In this document: positions 9,769 through 19,930 of the stretch, in pieces
Position numbering within the stretch: the first letter of the stretch is position 1
Layout: each line of letters opens with the position of its first letter
NCBI GenBank assembly: GCA_903875055.1
Contig: CAIQUX010000184.1
Span: 1 to 38,959 of the forward strand
Direction: 5' to 3'
Source: an uncultured Bacteroidota bacterium
GTDB lineage: Bacteria; Bacteroidota; Bacteroidia; Chitinophagales; Chitinophagaceae
DNA: 38,959 bases
Notes under the pieces: generated by a model
Seen by the model: only the letters and a program-made list of their open reading frames with translations
Told to the model about the DNA's origin: nothing
Databases searched by the model: none
Program-made: the position numbers and the translations under genes

Positions 9769-9801
9769 AATTACCGTTTAACCATCGGTTGAACGGTAAT
9801 T
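9769..9801 (+). terminator. Long inverted repeat downstream of csbD-like gene
   Basis: aattaccgtt-t-aacc atc ggtt-g-aacggtaatt, nearly perfect hairpin followed by only a short tct. Confidence 0.6.
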
Positions 9802-9833
9802 TCTAAATAATAAAATATTTAAAAAAATAAACA

Positions 9834-10298
9834 ATGAGAAAACTAATAGTGATTTTTACAATAGGCGCTTTTATAAGCGGAAATATACTGACAGGTTGCA
9901 GCTCCAGCACTGATAAAGTGAATGATGCGAACGACAATGTAACAGAAGCTCAACAGAACCTCAAGGAAGCAAAACAAGATGCACAACTTGATGCCCAGAA
10001 AACGGCAAGTGCAGACGAATGGAAGACATTTAAGACTGAATCTGAATTAAAAATCAGCACGAATGAAATCCGTATTGAGCAATTAAAAATTAAAGATAAA
10101 AAAACAGGCAAAATCTTCGATAACCTCTATGCAAAAAAAATTGAATTGTTAGAGAAAAAAAATATCGATTTACGAAACAGGATTAATGGTTATGAAAAGA
10201 AACAAAGTGACTGGGAATCTTTCAAACGTGAATTCAATCATGATATAGATGAACTAGGAACAGCCATCAAAGACCTTACAGTCGACAATAAGAAATAA
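9834..10298 (+). CDS. Putative lipoprotein with coiled-coil region
   Basis: 154 aa; lipobox-like ISGNILTGCSSS then long charged helical region. Confidence 0.7.
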   Translation: MRKLIVIFTIGAFISGNILTGCSSSTDKVNDANDNVTEAQQNLKEAKQDAQLDAQKTASADEWKTFKTESELKISTNEIRIEQLKIKDKKTGKIFDNLYAKKIELLEKKNIDLRNRINGYEKKQSDWESFKREFNHDIDELGTAIKDLTVDNKK

Positions 10299-10369
10299 TG
10301 ACTGAAATATTGCAAGTAATGTCAACAAACCCAAAAATTACGAAAATGACATATTCTAAAAACTATAAA

Positions 10370-10957
10370 ATGAAAGTGGCATATCTCGCTATCTTGTTAA
10401 GTATACTTATGACATTCCAGTTTAATTCTGCTGAATCTCAGGCCTGGCAAAAGCAAAGCAATATACTTTCACTTGGTTTAGGTGTTTCGCAATATGCTCA
10501 TATTGACAACTATTATTATCTGAATACGAATGACAGCAGAAGCTGGTACAGCCCTTTGACAGGTCAACTTAATCTACAGGTGGAATTTGGTATTCACAAA
10601 TACATCGGGTTTGGATTCACAACGGGTTTCGGAGCAGGCATCGATCAGTCTCCTCATGATTATCCAAGGGAAATCAATATGCCAATAGGATTGATTTCAA
10701 ACTTCCACTTTTATCAATTACTAGCAGATAAAGCAAAAAAAAATATACAGGCTGACAAACTTGATATTTATACCGGTGTCAACCTTGGAACTGGCTTGGC
10801 TGCTGCGTATTATACAAATACAACGCGAATAATGCCTCTTGCCTTCGGTGGTTTCCATGCAGGAGCCCGTTATTATATTACTCATAAAGTCGGGTTTAAT
10901 GTCGAAATGGGATGGGGTAAAAGTATAGTCAATGCCGGTGTTTCATTCAAACTCTGA
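10370..10957 (+). CDS. Putative outer-membrane beta-barrel protein
   Basis: ORF-track 10298-10957; signal peptide begins at internal ATG 10370 (MKVAYLAILLSILMTFQFNSAESQA); ends FNVEMGWGKSIVNAGVSFKL. Confidence 0.6.
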   Translation: MKVAYLAILLSILMTFQFNSAESQAWQKQSNILSLGLGVSQYAHIDNYYYLNTNDSRSWYSPLTGQLNLQVEFGIHKYIGFGFTTGFGAGIDQSPHDYPREINMPIGLISNFHFYQLLADKAKKNIQADKLDIYTGVNLGTGLAAAYYTNTTRIMPLAFGGFHAGARYYITHKVGFNVEMGWGKSIVNAGVSFKL

Positions 10958-11161
10958 TTAAACAAGAGTTTGAGAACATGGATTGCTACATAATAGATCG
11001 AATCAACTTTCTCTCATTTCAAATCAAGTTTAAAAGTGCATCGCATTGGGATGTATTGTATAGCAAGGTAATAGCCACACCATCATGTGGAAATATGGAC
11101 TTCATACACATTGATCATAACAATCTGAAATCAATAACAATTTAAAACAACAAATATCATC

Positions 11162-11320
11162 ATGGGAAATTTACTTTATATCATCGCAGTCGTATTGATC
11201 ATCTTATGGGCTGTGGGTTATTTTGCCTTCAGTGCAGGAAACATCATACATATCCTTTTAATAATAGCCGTCATTGCTGTACTCCTCCGTATCATACAAG
11301 GAGACCGAATCATTAGATAA
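11162..11320 (+). CDS. lmo0937/DUF5670-like small hydrophobic membrane protein
   Basis: Manual translation MGNLLYIIAVVLIILWAVGYFAFSAGNIIHILLIIAVIAVLLRIIQGDRIIR*; 52 aa. Confidence 0.85.
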   Translation: MGNLLYIIAVVLIILWAVGYFAFSAGNIIHILLIIAVIAVLLRIIQGDRIIR

Positions 11321-11347
11321 ACAAAATACAAACTAAAAACAAATAAC

Positions 11348-11626
11348 ATGAAATCAAGAAACGTATTATTAAGCGTACTGGCCGGTGCTGCCACAGGTGC
11401 ATTATTAGGCATTTTGTTTGCCCCGGAAAAAGGTTCAAGGACCAGGCGGAAAATTATGGATAAAGGAGAAGATTATGCTGAAGTTCTGAAAGATCAATTT
11501 GAAGACTTGATAGAAACTATCGGTTCCAAATATGAGAATACACTTAAAGAAGCTGAAAAGATGCTGTCAAAAGGGAAAACGGTATTGAACGACACGAAGA
11601 AAGATCTGAAAGAAACAACCGTTTAA
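11348..11626 (+). CDS. YtxH domain-containing protein
   Basis: 92 aa; LLSVLAGAATGALLGILFAPEKGSRTRRKI. Confidence 0.9.
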   Translation: MKSRNVLLSVLAGAATGALLGILFAPEKGSRTRRKIMDKGEDYAEVLKDQFEDLIETIGSKYENTLKEAEKMLSKGKTVLNDTKKDLKETTV

Positions 11627-11666
11627 TTCGATGTCCGATCCATCAAATACAATTCAATAATATATA

Positions 11667-12017
11667 ATGAACGAACCTATTAACACCATCGAAATGATGC
11701 TAAAGTCGATTGAATCGTACGGTCGTGTATCTATAGAATTATTCAGATTAAAGGTTGTAAGTCTTGCAGCTGAAATAATTTCATCCCTTTTTGCCATGTT
11801 AATTATTGGCATCATCGTTTTGCTGTTTTTGATGATGATGAATATTGGTTTAGCGATTTGGCTAGGGAAAATTACTGGTTCAGAATTTGAAGGGTTCTTC
11901 ATTGTTGGCTCGTTTTATGGCGTGATAGCTTCCATGATATTCTTATTTAGGAACAAATGGATCAAATCGCCGGTTCAGCAAGCATTTATTACAACTATTA
12001 AACATCGAAACACATGA
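11667..12017 (+). CDS. Phage holin family (Holin-X-like) membrane protein
   Basis: 116 aa; amphipathic N-term plus two TM hairpin, located after YtxH gene as commonly seen. Confidence 0.7.
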   Translation: MNEPINTIEMMLKSIESYGRVSIELFRLKVVSLAAEIISSLFAMLIIGIIVLLFLMMMNIGLAIWLGKITGSEFEGFFIVGSFYGVIASMIFLFRNKWIKSPVQQAFITTIKHRNT

Positions 12018-12412
12018 TAACAATAGATGCAAAACAACAATTAGAAAACAATATCCGTTTACTGGAATCAGAACAGAATATATTACTAATTCAAATAAAA
12101 GATCAGGCATATCAGCTTTATAACAACGTTCAACCGTTGAATCTAATAAAACGGGCTTATCAGGATATCAGCACTTCACCTGAAATCAGAAGCAGTTTGT
12201 TACATGATGCCATCGGTCTGACAACAGGCTATCTATCTAAAAAAATACTCATTGGTTCAACACACAATCCTATCAAGAAGATTCTCGGCGCTCTAGTGCA
12301 ATTGGCAATAGGGAATATTGTATCGAACAACAGCGAATCCATACGATCAGGCGGTGAGTATATCGTCAGACGTATCAGAGAATTAGGTACAAATAAAAAG
12401 TCTCATAATTAA
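12014..12412 (+). CDS. Hypothetical protein, last gene of YtxH-holin unit
   Basis: 132 aa, 4-nt overlap (ATGA) with upstream gene. Confidence 0.6.
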   Translation: MITIDAKQQLENNIRLLESEQNILLIQIKDQAYQLYNNVQPLNLIKRAYQDISTSPEIRSSLLHDAIGLTTGYLSKKILIGSTHNPIKKILGALVQLAIGNIVSNNSESIRSGGEYIVRRIRELGTNKKSHN

Positions 12413-12430
12413 ACATTTTAAATAATTAAG

Positions 12431-12738
12431 ATGAAAAAATAGAAAATAAATCCGTCTTCATTACGGGAGGTTTATCTGGAATCGGCAAAGCCTGTGCTAT
12501 CGATGCGGCCTTGCAAGGAGCCAATATCGCGATAGCCGATTTGCCATCAAAAACATCAGTTGCTGCTATGGCTGACATTATTTCACTGAATCAGAAAGCG
12601 ATCTTCACACCGTGTGATGAATCTGATTTTTCTCAGGTAAAGACGACAGTCAAAAAGGTAGTCAGTGTCTTCGGCTTGAGCGTATTTCACCAAGGATACC
12701 TCTCTGCGTCTGATTCTGACAGAAAAAGAAAAAACTGA
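12431..12738 (+). pseudogene. Truncated, frameshifted short-chain dehydrogenase/reductase remnant
   Basis: NKSVFITGGLSGIGKACAIDAALQGANIAIADLP = Rossmann TGxxxGIG motif; ATG at 12431 leads into stop (atg aaa aaa tag) one base out of frame; no NNAG or YxxxK motifs downstream. Confidence 0.8.
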
Positions 12739-12880
12739 ATTTCATTTGATGATAATAACTTTCAATGATGACTATTGGGTAAAAATGAAATAAACTATAG
12801 TACTTTAGCAGACTGATTCATCAACCACAGATTTTTCATTCACAGCGAAACAGGTTCCGGCTGAATCTAAAAAAAGTATT

Positions 12881-13846
12881 ATGTCAAACACAATCAAACA
12901 ACGCAACTCAACTTTTATCTGCAGCATTATGCTGCTGTGCTTACTTACAACGAATGCTAAAAAATTGGATGCACAAGTGACTGAAAAAAACTATAAAATC
13001 TATTCTGTAAGTGCAGGGAAGGAAGTTACCCTTCAGGATATTGCCGATGATATGGAAACGCATGACATATTATTTTTCGGGGAGGAACATAATGATTCTG
13101 TGACCCATTATCTTGAGTTTAAAATGCTAGAAACACTTTATCTGACATATAGCAGCCAGGTAGCCTTATCGATGGAAATGTTTGAACGCGATGTTCAACC
13201 TGTTATGAATGAATATCTCACCGGAAATATACGTGAGAAAAATTTCATCAAGGATGCCAGAGTTTGGAAGAACTATAAAGATTATAAGCCGATGGTTGAA
13301 TTCGCAAAAAAGAATGAATTGGATGTCATATGCGCTAATGCCGCCGGCAGGTATTCCAATTTAGTCGGGCGAAAAGGTCAAGAATCATTACTGACCTTGC
13401 CTTATGAATCTTTCAGGAATTTCGCTCCTGTGCCATTTGATACGGCATCAGGACCTTATCACGATAAACTGACAAAACTTTCATCTCATGATTCGCTGAT
13501 TTCTAAAGACACTGCGGTGAGCAAGCCTGCAATACCTGTTGCCATGGAAGGATTCAATATGATTATATCACAATCACTCTGGGATGCTACTATGGCGTAT
13601 TCGATTGCAAGCTACCTCAAAGAGAATAGGAAGATGAAAGTGATGCAAGTAAATGGCCGCTTTCATAGTGACGAGGGTTATGCAGTCGTGACACAACTTA
13701 AAAATTATCGACCAAGAACCAAGGTATTGATTATTTCGGCATCTTCGGATGATTCCTTTCCTAAAATAGATTGGAGTCAGCATAAAAGTCAGGGAGATTA
13801 TATCATCATTACTGATCCTTCTATTGCAAAGACTTACAAGGACTGA
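12881..13846 (+). CDS. ChaN-like / haem-binding uptake (Tiki-superfamily) protein
   Basis: 321 aa; ILFFGEEHNDSVTHYLEFKMLETLY, SMEMFERDVQPVMNEYL, VNGRFHSDEGYAVVTQLK. Confidence 0.82.
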   Translation: MSNTIKQRNSTFICSIMLLCLLTTNAKKLDAQVTEKNYKIYSVSAGKEVTLQDIADDMETHDILFFGEEHNDSVTHYLEFKMLETLYLTYSSQVALSMEMFERDVQPVMNEYLTGNIREKNFIKDARVWKNYKDYKPMVEFAKKNELDVICANAAGRYSNLVGRKGQESLLTLPYESFRNFAPVPFDTASGPYHDKLTKLSSHDSLISKDTAVSKPAIPVAMEGFNMIISQSLWDATMAYSIASYLKENRKMKVMQVNGRFHSDEGYAVVTQLKNYRPRTKVLIISASSDDSFPKIDWSQHKSQGDYIIITDPSIAKTYKD

Positions 13847-13984
13847 TCACTTTACATCATGAATCTAAGTGTAATGTTGATATTCTAGAGAATAGAGAAA
13901 AAGAAAATGTATTGTGAGGCTATTGTAAAAAAAATCCGGCAAGTCATTTAACAGATATCTATCGGTATTACTGTATTAGAGTAG

Positions 13985-14056
<72 letters not shown>

Positions 14057-14135
14057 AATAAAAAAAGAACATTGGTCAAACAAAAAACCGATTGTGACTT
14101 GTCTGCAGGACAAAAAACAATCGGCAGATTTTTTG

Positions 14136-14206
14136 AGCGGAAGAACAGAATCGAACTGTCGGCATCAGCTTGGAAGGCTGAGGTATTACCACTATACGAC
14201 TTCCGC
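14136..14206 (-). tRNA. tRNA-Gly(TCC)
   Basis: Acceptor GCGGAAG/CTTCCGC, anticodon loop CTTCCAA, TPsiC AGTTCGATTCT. Confidence 0.95.
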
Positions 14207-14216
14207 AAACAAGGAG

Positions 14217-14299
14217 TGGGCAGTGATGGATTCGAACCACCGTAAGCTTACGCTAGCAGATTTACAGTCTGCCTCCTTTAGCCACTCGGACAACTACCC
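14217..14299 (-). tRNA. tRNA-Tyr(GTA)
   Basis: Acceptor GGGTAGT/ACTGCCC, long variable arm, anticodon loop CTGTAAA, TPsiC GGTTCGAATCC. Confidence 0.95.
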
Positions 14300-14320
14300 C
14301 CTTATCATCTTATGATGATG

Positions 14321-14393
14321 AGCCGCTTGTCGGACTCGAACCAACGACCTGCTGATTACAAATCAGCTGCTCTACCAACTGAGCTAAAGCGGC
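14321..14393 (-). tRNA. tRNA-Thr(TGT)
   Basis: Acceptor GCCGCTT/AAGCGGC, anticodon loop TTTGTAA, TPsiC GGTTCGAGTCC. Confidence 0.95.
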
Positions 14394-14600
14394 GAATAAT
14401 GATAGTAAAAAAACGAACGTAAAGAAACTAAGACTATTTAAACATCTCTTCCATCTTGGTCAGAAATATCAGTATAAAATTAAGATCTCTTTTTTTTATT
14501 GGAATGCAAATGTATATATTCATTTCTAATTTGCAAATAAATTTAAGTATTTTTATTTTTTAAAATTTGTCTTTAAGAGAACACTCAATATTTTGGTCAA

Positions 14601-15206
14601 TTGAATTATTTAGCCCATGCCTTTTTATCATTGAATGATATCGAAATCCAGGTTGGAAATCTGATGGGTGACTTTGTCAAAGGAAATAAATTTCTTCTTT
14701 ATCCAGAAAAAATTAAACAAGGTATTTTATTGCATCGCCGGATTGACCACTTCACAGATCAGCATCAGTTGGTACATGAAGCTATCAATTATTTCAAGCC
14801 GGCATTCAGATTATCAGGAGGAATTTTTGTAGATATCCTATTTGATCATTTTCTGGCTAATGACGAACGATATTTCAAGGATGACCAACTAATGTCCTTC
14901 ACGATGGATGTATATGAAAACCTAAAAAATAGCGAACCCATTTTTGATAGCAGGATGAAGCAATTATTTTCATACATGTCACTTTATAATTGGCTTCACA
15001 ACTACAGATATCAAGAGGGCCTCAGCAAATCCATCCTTGGTATGTGCAAACGGTATCCCGTGCTTGGCAATGGTGAAACCGCTCTGTTTGTTATTGAACA
15101 TCATTATGAAGAATTAAAAAGCATTTATACCTCTTATTTTCCAATGCTGAATGAATATGTGAATGAGACTTCACAAAATAGTAATGGAAAAAATAATCCC
15201 TTTTAG
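14601..15206 (+). CDS. ACP phosphodiesterase (DUF479/AcpH-like)
   Basis: 201 aa; MNYLAHAFLSLNDIEIQVGNLMGDFVKG; TTG start. Confidence 0.9.
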   Translation: MNYLAHAFLSLNDIEIQVGNLMGDFVKGNKFLLYPEKIKQGILLHRRIDHFTDQHQLVHEAINYFKPAFRLSGGIFVDILFDHFLANDERYFKDDQLMSFTMDVYENLKNSEPIFDSRMKQLFSYMSLYNWLHNYRYQEGLSKSILGMCKRYPVLGNGETALFVIEHHYEELKSIYTSYFPMLNEYVNETSQNSNGKNNPF

Positions 15207-15226
15207 TAGGTTTACTAAAAATTAAA

Positions 15227-15559
15227 ATGCTTCGAACCATTACCCTGCTGATCGCCTCGAATGTCTTCATGACTTTCGCATGGTATGGATTCTTAAAAGA
15301 CAAAGGGATACCCTTGTGGAAAGCTGTCTTATTGAGTTGGGCGATCGCTTTCTTTGAATATTGCCTGATGGTGCCTGCAAACCGAAATGGCTATCTCAAC
15401 GGCATGTCCGGGTTCCAATTGAAAGTGACTCAGGAAATCATAACTCTTGTCGTCTTCACAATTTTTGCTGTCTTGTATCTGAAAGAACCGTTCAGATGGA
15501 ATTATCTAATCAGTTTCATGATGATACTTGGAGCCGTATTTTTTGCGTTTAAAAAATAA
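15227..15559 (+). CDS. DMT family protein (DUF486)
   Basis: 110 aa; FMTFAWYGFLKD...WAIAFFEYCLMVPANRNGY...FQLKVTQEIITL. Confidence 0.9.
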   Translation: MLRTITLLIASNVFMTFAWYGFLKDKGIPLWKAVLLSWAIAFFEYCLMVPANRNGYLNGMSGFQLKVTQEIITLVVFTIFAVLYLKEPFRWNYLISFMMILGAVFFAFKK

Positions 15560-15676
15560 GTGGCTTTGGCATGCCTGAATTGAGCACTATCTGTGACTTT
15601 CACTTACGTTTTTGTTTTTTATCAGCTATTGAAGGCCAGACGAATTTTCCAATACAATTTATTAACTTCTCTATTT

Positions 15677-15705
15677 TTGAAAATCGGAAATAAATATTAC
15701 CTTCG
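15677..15705 (+). promoter_or_regulatory. Bacteroidota-type promoter candidate for fusA
   Basis: TTG (-33-like) spaced 18 bp from TACCTTCG (TAnnTTTG-like). Confidence 0.45.
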
Positions 15706-15762
15706 CACCTCGAAAAAATCAAGATTGATTCTTTCTATCACTTTAACAAAATAAAAATAAAA

Positions 15763-17910
15763 ATGGCAGACTTACGCTACCAACGAAATTTCGGAATTGC
15801 GGCCCACATCGACGCCGGTAAGACCACTACGACAGAACGTATTCTTTATTACACAGGTGTTAACCACAAAATCGGTGAAGTGCATGATGGTGGTGCTACC
15901 ATGGACTGGATGGCTCAGGAGCAAGAAAGAGGAATTACAATTACCAGTGCAGCCACCACTTGTTTTTGGAATTTCCCGACAAATCAGGGAGTAAAGAGTG
16001 ACCAAACTAAATTATTCAAATTCAATATCATCGATACTCCTGGTCACGTTGACTTCACAGTGGAAGTTGAGCGTTCGTTGCGCGTACTCGATGGACTGTT
16101 AGCTTTGTTCTGCGCCGTATCAGGTGTCGAACCACAATCTGAAACCGTATGGCGTCAGGCTAACCGTTATAAAGTACCACGTATCGGTTTCGTAAATAAA
16201 ATGGACCGAAGCGGTGCTGACTTCTTGAACGTTGTTAAACAAGTAAGGGAAATGCTGGGCGCTAAAGCCGTTCCATTGCAATTACCGATTGGTGCAGAAG
16301 ACAATTTCAAAGGTGTTGTCGATTTGATCACGATGAAAGCTATCGTATGGGAAGATGCTACATTGGGTATGACCTTCAAGGAAGTTCCTATTCCTGATGA
16401 CATGGTGGATGATGTGGCTGAATGGAGACAAGCTTTAATCGAAGCTGTCGCTGATTATGATGAAAAATTATTGGAAAAATTCTTCGATGATCCTAATTCA
16501 ATCACGGAAGACGAAGTACACGAAGCTATCCGTAAAGCAACGATCGACATCTCTATCATTCCTATGATGTGCGGTTCTTCGTTCAAAAATAAAGGAGTTC
16601 AAACTGCATTGGATGCTATATGTCGTTACCTGCCTGGTCCACTGGATATCGAAGCTGTAAAAGGAACGAATCCTGATACCGGTGAAGAAATTACACGAAG
16701 CGCTAATCCTAAAGAACCATTCAGTGCCTTGGCGTTCAAGATCATGACCGATCCTTTCGTGGGTCGTCTGGCCTTCTTCAGAGCCTATTCAGGTCGTCTG
16801 GATTCAGGTAGCTATGTGTTGAACACCCGTACAGGTAAGAACGAGCGTATCAGCCGTATCATGCAAATGCATGCCAACAAACAAAACCCGGTTGATTATA
16901 TTGAAGCAGGTGATATCGGTGCCGCTGTCGGTTTTAAAGATATCAAAACAGGAGATACATTATGTGATGAGAAACATCCTGTGGTACTTGAATCAATGAC
17001 TTTCCCAGAACCGGTTATCTCTATCGCTGTTGAGCCTAAAACTCAAGCTGACGTTGATAAAATGGGTATGGCGATCGCTAAATTGGTTGAAGAAGATCCT
17101 ACGTTGAAAGTAAGAACTGATGAAGAAACTGGCCAAACTATCCTGAGCGGCATGGGAGAACTTCACCTTGAAATCATCGTAGACCGTATGCGTCGCGAAT
17201 TCAAAGTGGAAGTAAACCAAGGTGCTCCGATGGTTGCCTATAAAGAAGCTTTCCATACTACTGTTAGCCATAGAGAAGTCTTGAAAAAGCAATCGGGTGG
17301 ACGCGGTAAATTTGCGGATATCCAGTTTGAAATCGGGCCAGCTGATGAAGAATGGCAAAAAGAAAACGAAGGGAAATCATTCCAGTTTGTGAATGACCTT
17401 TTCGGTGGATCGATCCCTAAGGAATTCATCCCAGCCATTCAAAAAGGATTCGAGCAATCCATGAACAATGGTGTATTAGCTTCGTATCCTATGGTAAGTA
17501 TGAAAGTACGTGTGTTCGACGGAAGCTACCATGATGTGGATTCTGATGCAATGAGTTTTGAACTGTGTGCAAGACAAGCCTTCAGAGAAGCCGGACGTAA
17601 AGCAAAACCAACCTTACTGGAACCAATTATGAAAGTTGAAGTAACTACACCTGATCAATACATGGGTGATGTGACTGGAGATTTGAACCGTCGTCGTGGT
17701 TTGCTTGAAGGTATGGATAGCAGAGCAGGCGCTCAAATCATCCGTGCTAAAGTACCTTTAGCTGAAATGTTCGGTTATGTGACTCAACTTCGTTCTTTAT
17801 CGAGCGGTCGTGCGAGCAACGTCATGGAATTCAGTCACTACTCTCCTGCCCCGACCAATGTTGCAGAAGAGGTGATTGCCAAAGTAAAAGGGAAGAAAGA
17901 AAACAACTAG
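15763..17910 (+). CDS. fusA: Elongation factor G
   Basis: 715 aa; [51 protein letters not shown]. Confidence 0.98.
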   Translation: MADLRYQRNFGIAAHIDAGKTTTTERILYYTGVNHKIGEVHDGGATMDWMAQEQERGITITSAATTCFWNFPTNQGVKSDQTKLFKFNIIDTPGHVDFTVEVERSLRVLDGLLALFCAVSGVEPQSETVWRQANRYKVPRIGFVNKMDRSGADFLNVVKQVREMLGAKAVPLQLPIGAEDNFKGVVDLITMKAIVWEDATLGMTFKEVPIPDDMVDDVAEWRQALIEAVADYDEKLLEKFFDDPNSITEDEVHEAIRKATIDISIIPMMCGSSFKNKGVQTALDAICRYLPGPLDIEAVKGTNPDTGEEITRSANPKEPFSALAFKIMTDPFVGRLAFFRAYSGRLDSGSYVLNTRTGKNERISRIMQMHANKQNPVDYIEAGDIGAAVGFKDIKTGDTLCDEKHPVVLESMTFPEPVISIAVEPKTQADVDKMGMAIAKLVEEDPTLKVRTDEETGQTILSGMGELHLEIIVDRMRREFKVEVNQGAPMVAYKEAFHTTVSHREVLKKQSGGRGKFADIQFEIGPADEEWQKENEGKSFQFVNDLFGGSIPKEFIPAIQKGFEQSMNNGVLASYPMVSMKVRVFDGSYHDVDSDAMSFELCARQAFREAGRKAKPTLLEPIMKVEVTTPDQYMGDVTGDLNRRRGLLEGMDSRAGAQIIRAKVPLAEMFGYVTQLRSLSSGRASNVMEFSHYSPAPTNVAEEVIAKVKGKKENN

Positions 17911-17937
17911 TTTTTAATCTGACTTCAAATACAAAAA

Positions 17938-17963
17938 AACACCTGATCACTCAGGTGTTTTTT
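17938..17963 (+). terminator. Rho-independent terminator of fusA
   Basis: aacacctga tcac tcaggtgtt + T-run. Confidence 0.9.
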
Positions 17964-18149
17964 TATTCCCATAATTACCTGTTTTGCGAACTAGGACTGC
18001 CAACAAACGGGGTATTCAGTTATCAATGGCATTTCATTTAGTGAATTCAGAAAAGTTGAACGATTGCATATTCCGACTTGTTCAAATCTGCCATCACTGT
18101 TCTATTTTCTCAATTCTTTTTTTTATCATTACATTATAAAACCTGTTAC

Positions 18150-19394
18150 ATGGTATTAAATTATGTCTGGATATTTTTCTTTGTCGCCGGGTTCCTGATT
18201 GCGCTGGCTAAATTGATCGTTTTAGGTGATACCGAAATCTTCAATACCATGGTTGAAGGAATGTTTACTGCTGCCAAAGATTCTGTGGTGAGCGTAGGAC
18301 TACCATTAGCCGGCACCATGATTTTCTTTCTGGGTATCATGAAGATTGCTGAGAAGGCCGGCGCTATCAACTTTATAGCCAGACTACTAAACCCATTTTT
18401 AAAACGCCTGTTTCCGGAGATTCCTGACAAGCACCCTGCCATGGGCGAGATGGTGATGAACTTCAGTGCGAATATGTTAGGTCTTGATAACGCAGCAACC
18501 CCTTTCGGTTTGAAGGCAATGAAGAGTCTGGAGGAATTAAATCCCGAGAAGGGAACCGCCACTAACTCGCAAATCATGTTTTTGGTGATGCATACATCTG
18601 GATTAACGTTGATACCGCTTTCTATCATAGGATATCGGGTGGCATCTACCATCAAATCGACAGAACCAGCATCGATATTTGTTCCTTGTGTTTTAGCGAC
18701 GGTGATTGCAACAATTGCTAGTGTGATTGTCGTCGGTATTAAGCAACGCTTGAAGTTTGATGCCGTATTATTGGGATGGATTGGCAGTCTGTTGCTGATT
18801 GTGATTGGCATATTGGCTATAATTCAGCATTTGCCAAATGAGAGTAAAGAAATCGTATCGAAAGTGTCTGGCAATCTGATATTGCTCGGTATCGTGGTGG
18901 CTATTATCCTGGGTGGCCTGTGGAAAAGAATCAATGTCTTTGATTCGTTTATCGATGGGGCTAAAGAAGGATTTGATGTAGTGTTGAAAATACTGCCTTA
19001 TTTGGTGGCGATGCTGGTGGCGATACGGGTATTCAGGGATAGCGGGGCCTTGACATATGTGGTGGATGCGATGAAATTCCTTATTTCACGCACGGGTGTG
19101 AATACCGACTTTGTGGATGCTTTACCAGTGGCCATCATGAAGCCTTTCAGTGGAAGCGGTGCCAGAGGATTGCTATTGGATATTTACAGCAATCCGGCTT
19201 TAGGGCCAGATTCGTTTGTTGGTAAGATGGCGAGTATCTTTCAGGGAAGTGCGGACACGACTTTTTATATTATTGCGTTGTATTTTGGCTCGGTGGGTAT
19301 CAAGAAGATACGTTATGCTGTTTGGGCCGGTTTAATGGCTGACTTTATCGGGGTTATAGCAGCGATAGTGATCGGTTACATCTTTTTCCATTGA
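18150..19394 (+). CDS. Nucleoside recognition / SpmA-SpmB-like fused membrane protein
   Basis: ORF-track 18078-19394, likely start ATG 18150 (MVLNYVWIFFFVAG); MVMNFSANMLGLDNAATPFGLKAM (SpmA), PFSGSGARGLLLDI...FQGSADTTFYIIALYFGSVGI (SpmB). Confidence 0.88.
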   Translation: MVLNYVWIFFFVAGFLIALAKLIVLGDTEIFNTMVEGMFTAAKDSVVSVGLPLAGTMIFFLGIMKIAEKAGAINFIARLLNPFLKRLFPEIPDKHPAMGEMVMNFSANMLGLDNAATPFGLKAMKSLEELNPEKGTATNSQIMFLVMHTSGLTLIPLSIIGYRVASTIKSTEPASIFVPCVLATVIATIASVIVVGIKQRLKFDAVLLGWIGSLLLIVIGILAIIQHLPNESKEIVSKVSGNLILLGIVVAIILGGLWKRINVFDSFIDGAKEGFDVVLKILPYLVAMLVAIRVFRDSGALTYVVDAMKFLISRTGVNTDFVDALPVAIMKPFSGSGARGLLLDIYSNPALGPDSFVGKMASIFQGSADTTFYIIALYFGSVGIKKIRYAVWAGLMADFIGVIAAIVIGYIFFH

Positions 19395-19438
19395 CAAATA
19401 CAATAGACTAAAAAGTATACAGACTTATTCCATTAAGT

Positions 19439-19930
19439 CTACCCTATTAATTTTTCAATAATCGCGCTAGTGGAATAACCGGGAAGGAATGGTATGATTT
19501 CGACCTGACCGCCATAATCCAAGACTGTTTGTGCACCGACGATAGTATCCAGACTATAATCACCGCCTTTGACAAGCACATCGGGTTTGAGGGTTTCGAT
19601 GAGATGAAGCGGGGTTTCTTCGTCGAAGAGAATGACGCCATCGATATACGTATGCATAGCCAGATTGAGGGCACGGGAATACTGATCGACCACTGGTCTT
19701 TTATTGCCCTTGAGATTGCGTACCGAGGAATCAGAGTTGAGACCGACAATCAAACGATTGCCTAATTCGGCTGCCTGTAACAAATAAGTATTATGACCGC
19801 GATGCATAATATCGAAACAGCCGTTAGTGAAGACGACTTTTTTGGATAGCATCTGCCATTGATTCACAAGACGCGACAACTCATCGATCTGATAAATCTT
19901 CTTCTGTATGATTTCTAATTTAGAGAGCAT
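19439..19930 (-). CDS. rfaE2: D-glycero-beta-D-manno-heptose 1-phosphate adenylyltransferase
   Basis: 163 aa; VVFTNGCFDIMHRGHNTYLLQAAELGNRLIVGLNSDSSV cytidylyltransferase-like motif. Confidence 0.92.
   Translation of the reverse strand: MLSKLEIIQKKIYQIDELSRLVNQWQMLSKKVVFTNGCFDIMHRGHNTYLLQAAELGNRLIVGLNSDSSVRNLKGNKRPVVDQYSRALNLAMHTYIDGVILFDEETPLHLIETLKPDVLVKGGDYSLDTIVGAQTVLDYGGQVEIIPFLPGYSTSAIIEKLIG

Noticed and set aside
11667-12017. Prophage inferred from holin-like gene
   Set aside because: Holin-X family next to YtxH is a common chromosomal stress unit; no other phage genes present.
16993-17438. Antisense ORFs in fusA (also 15772-16403)
   Set aside because: Mirror frames of a highly conserved gene; no independent support.
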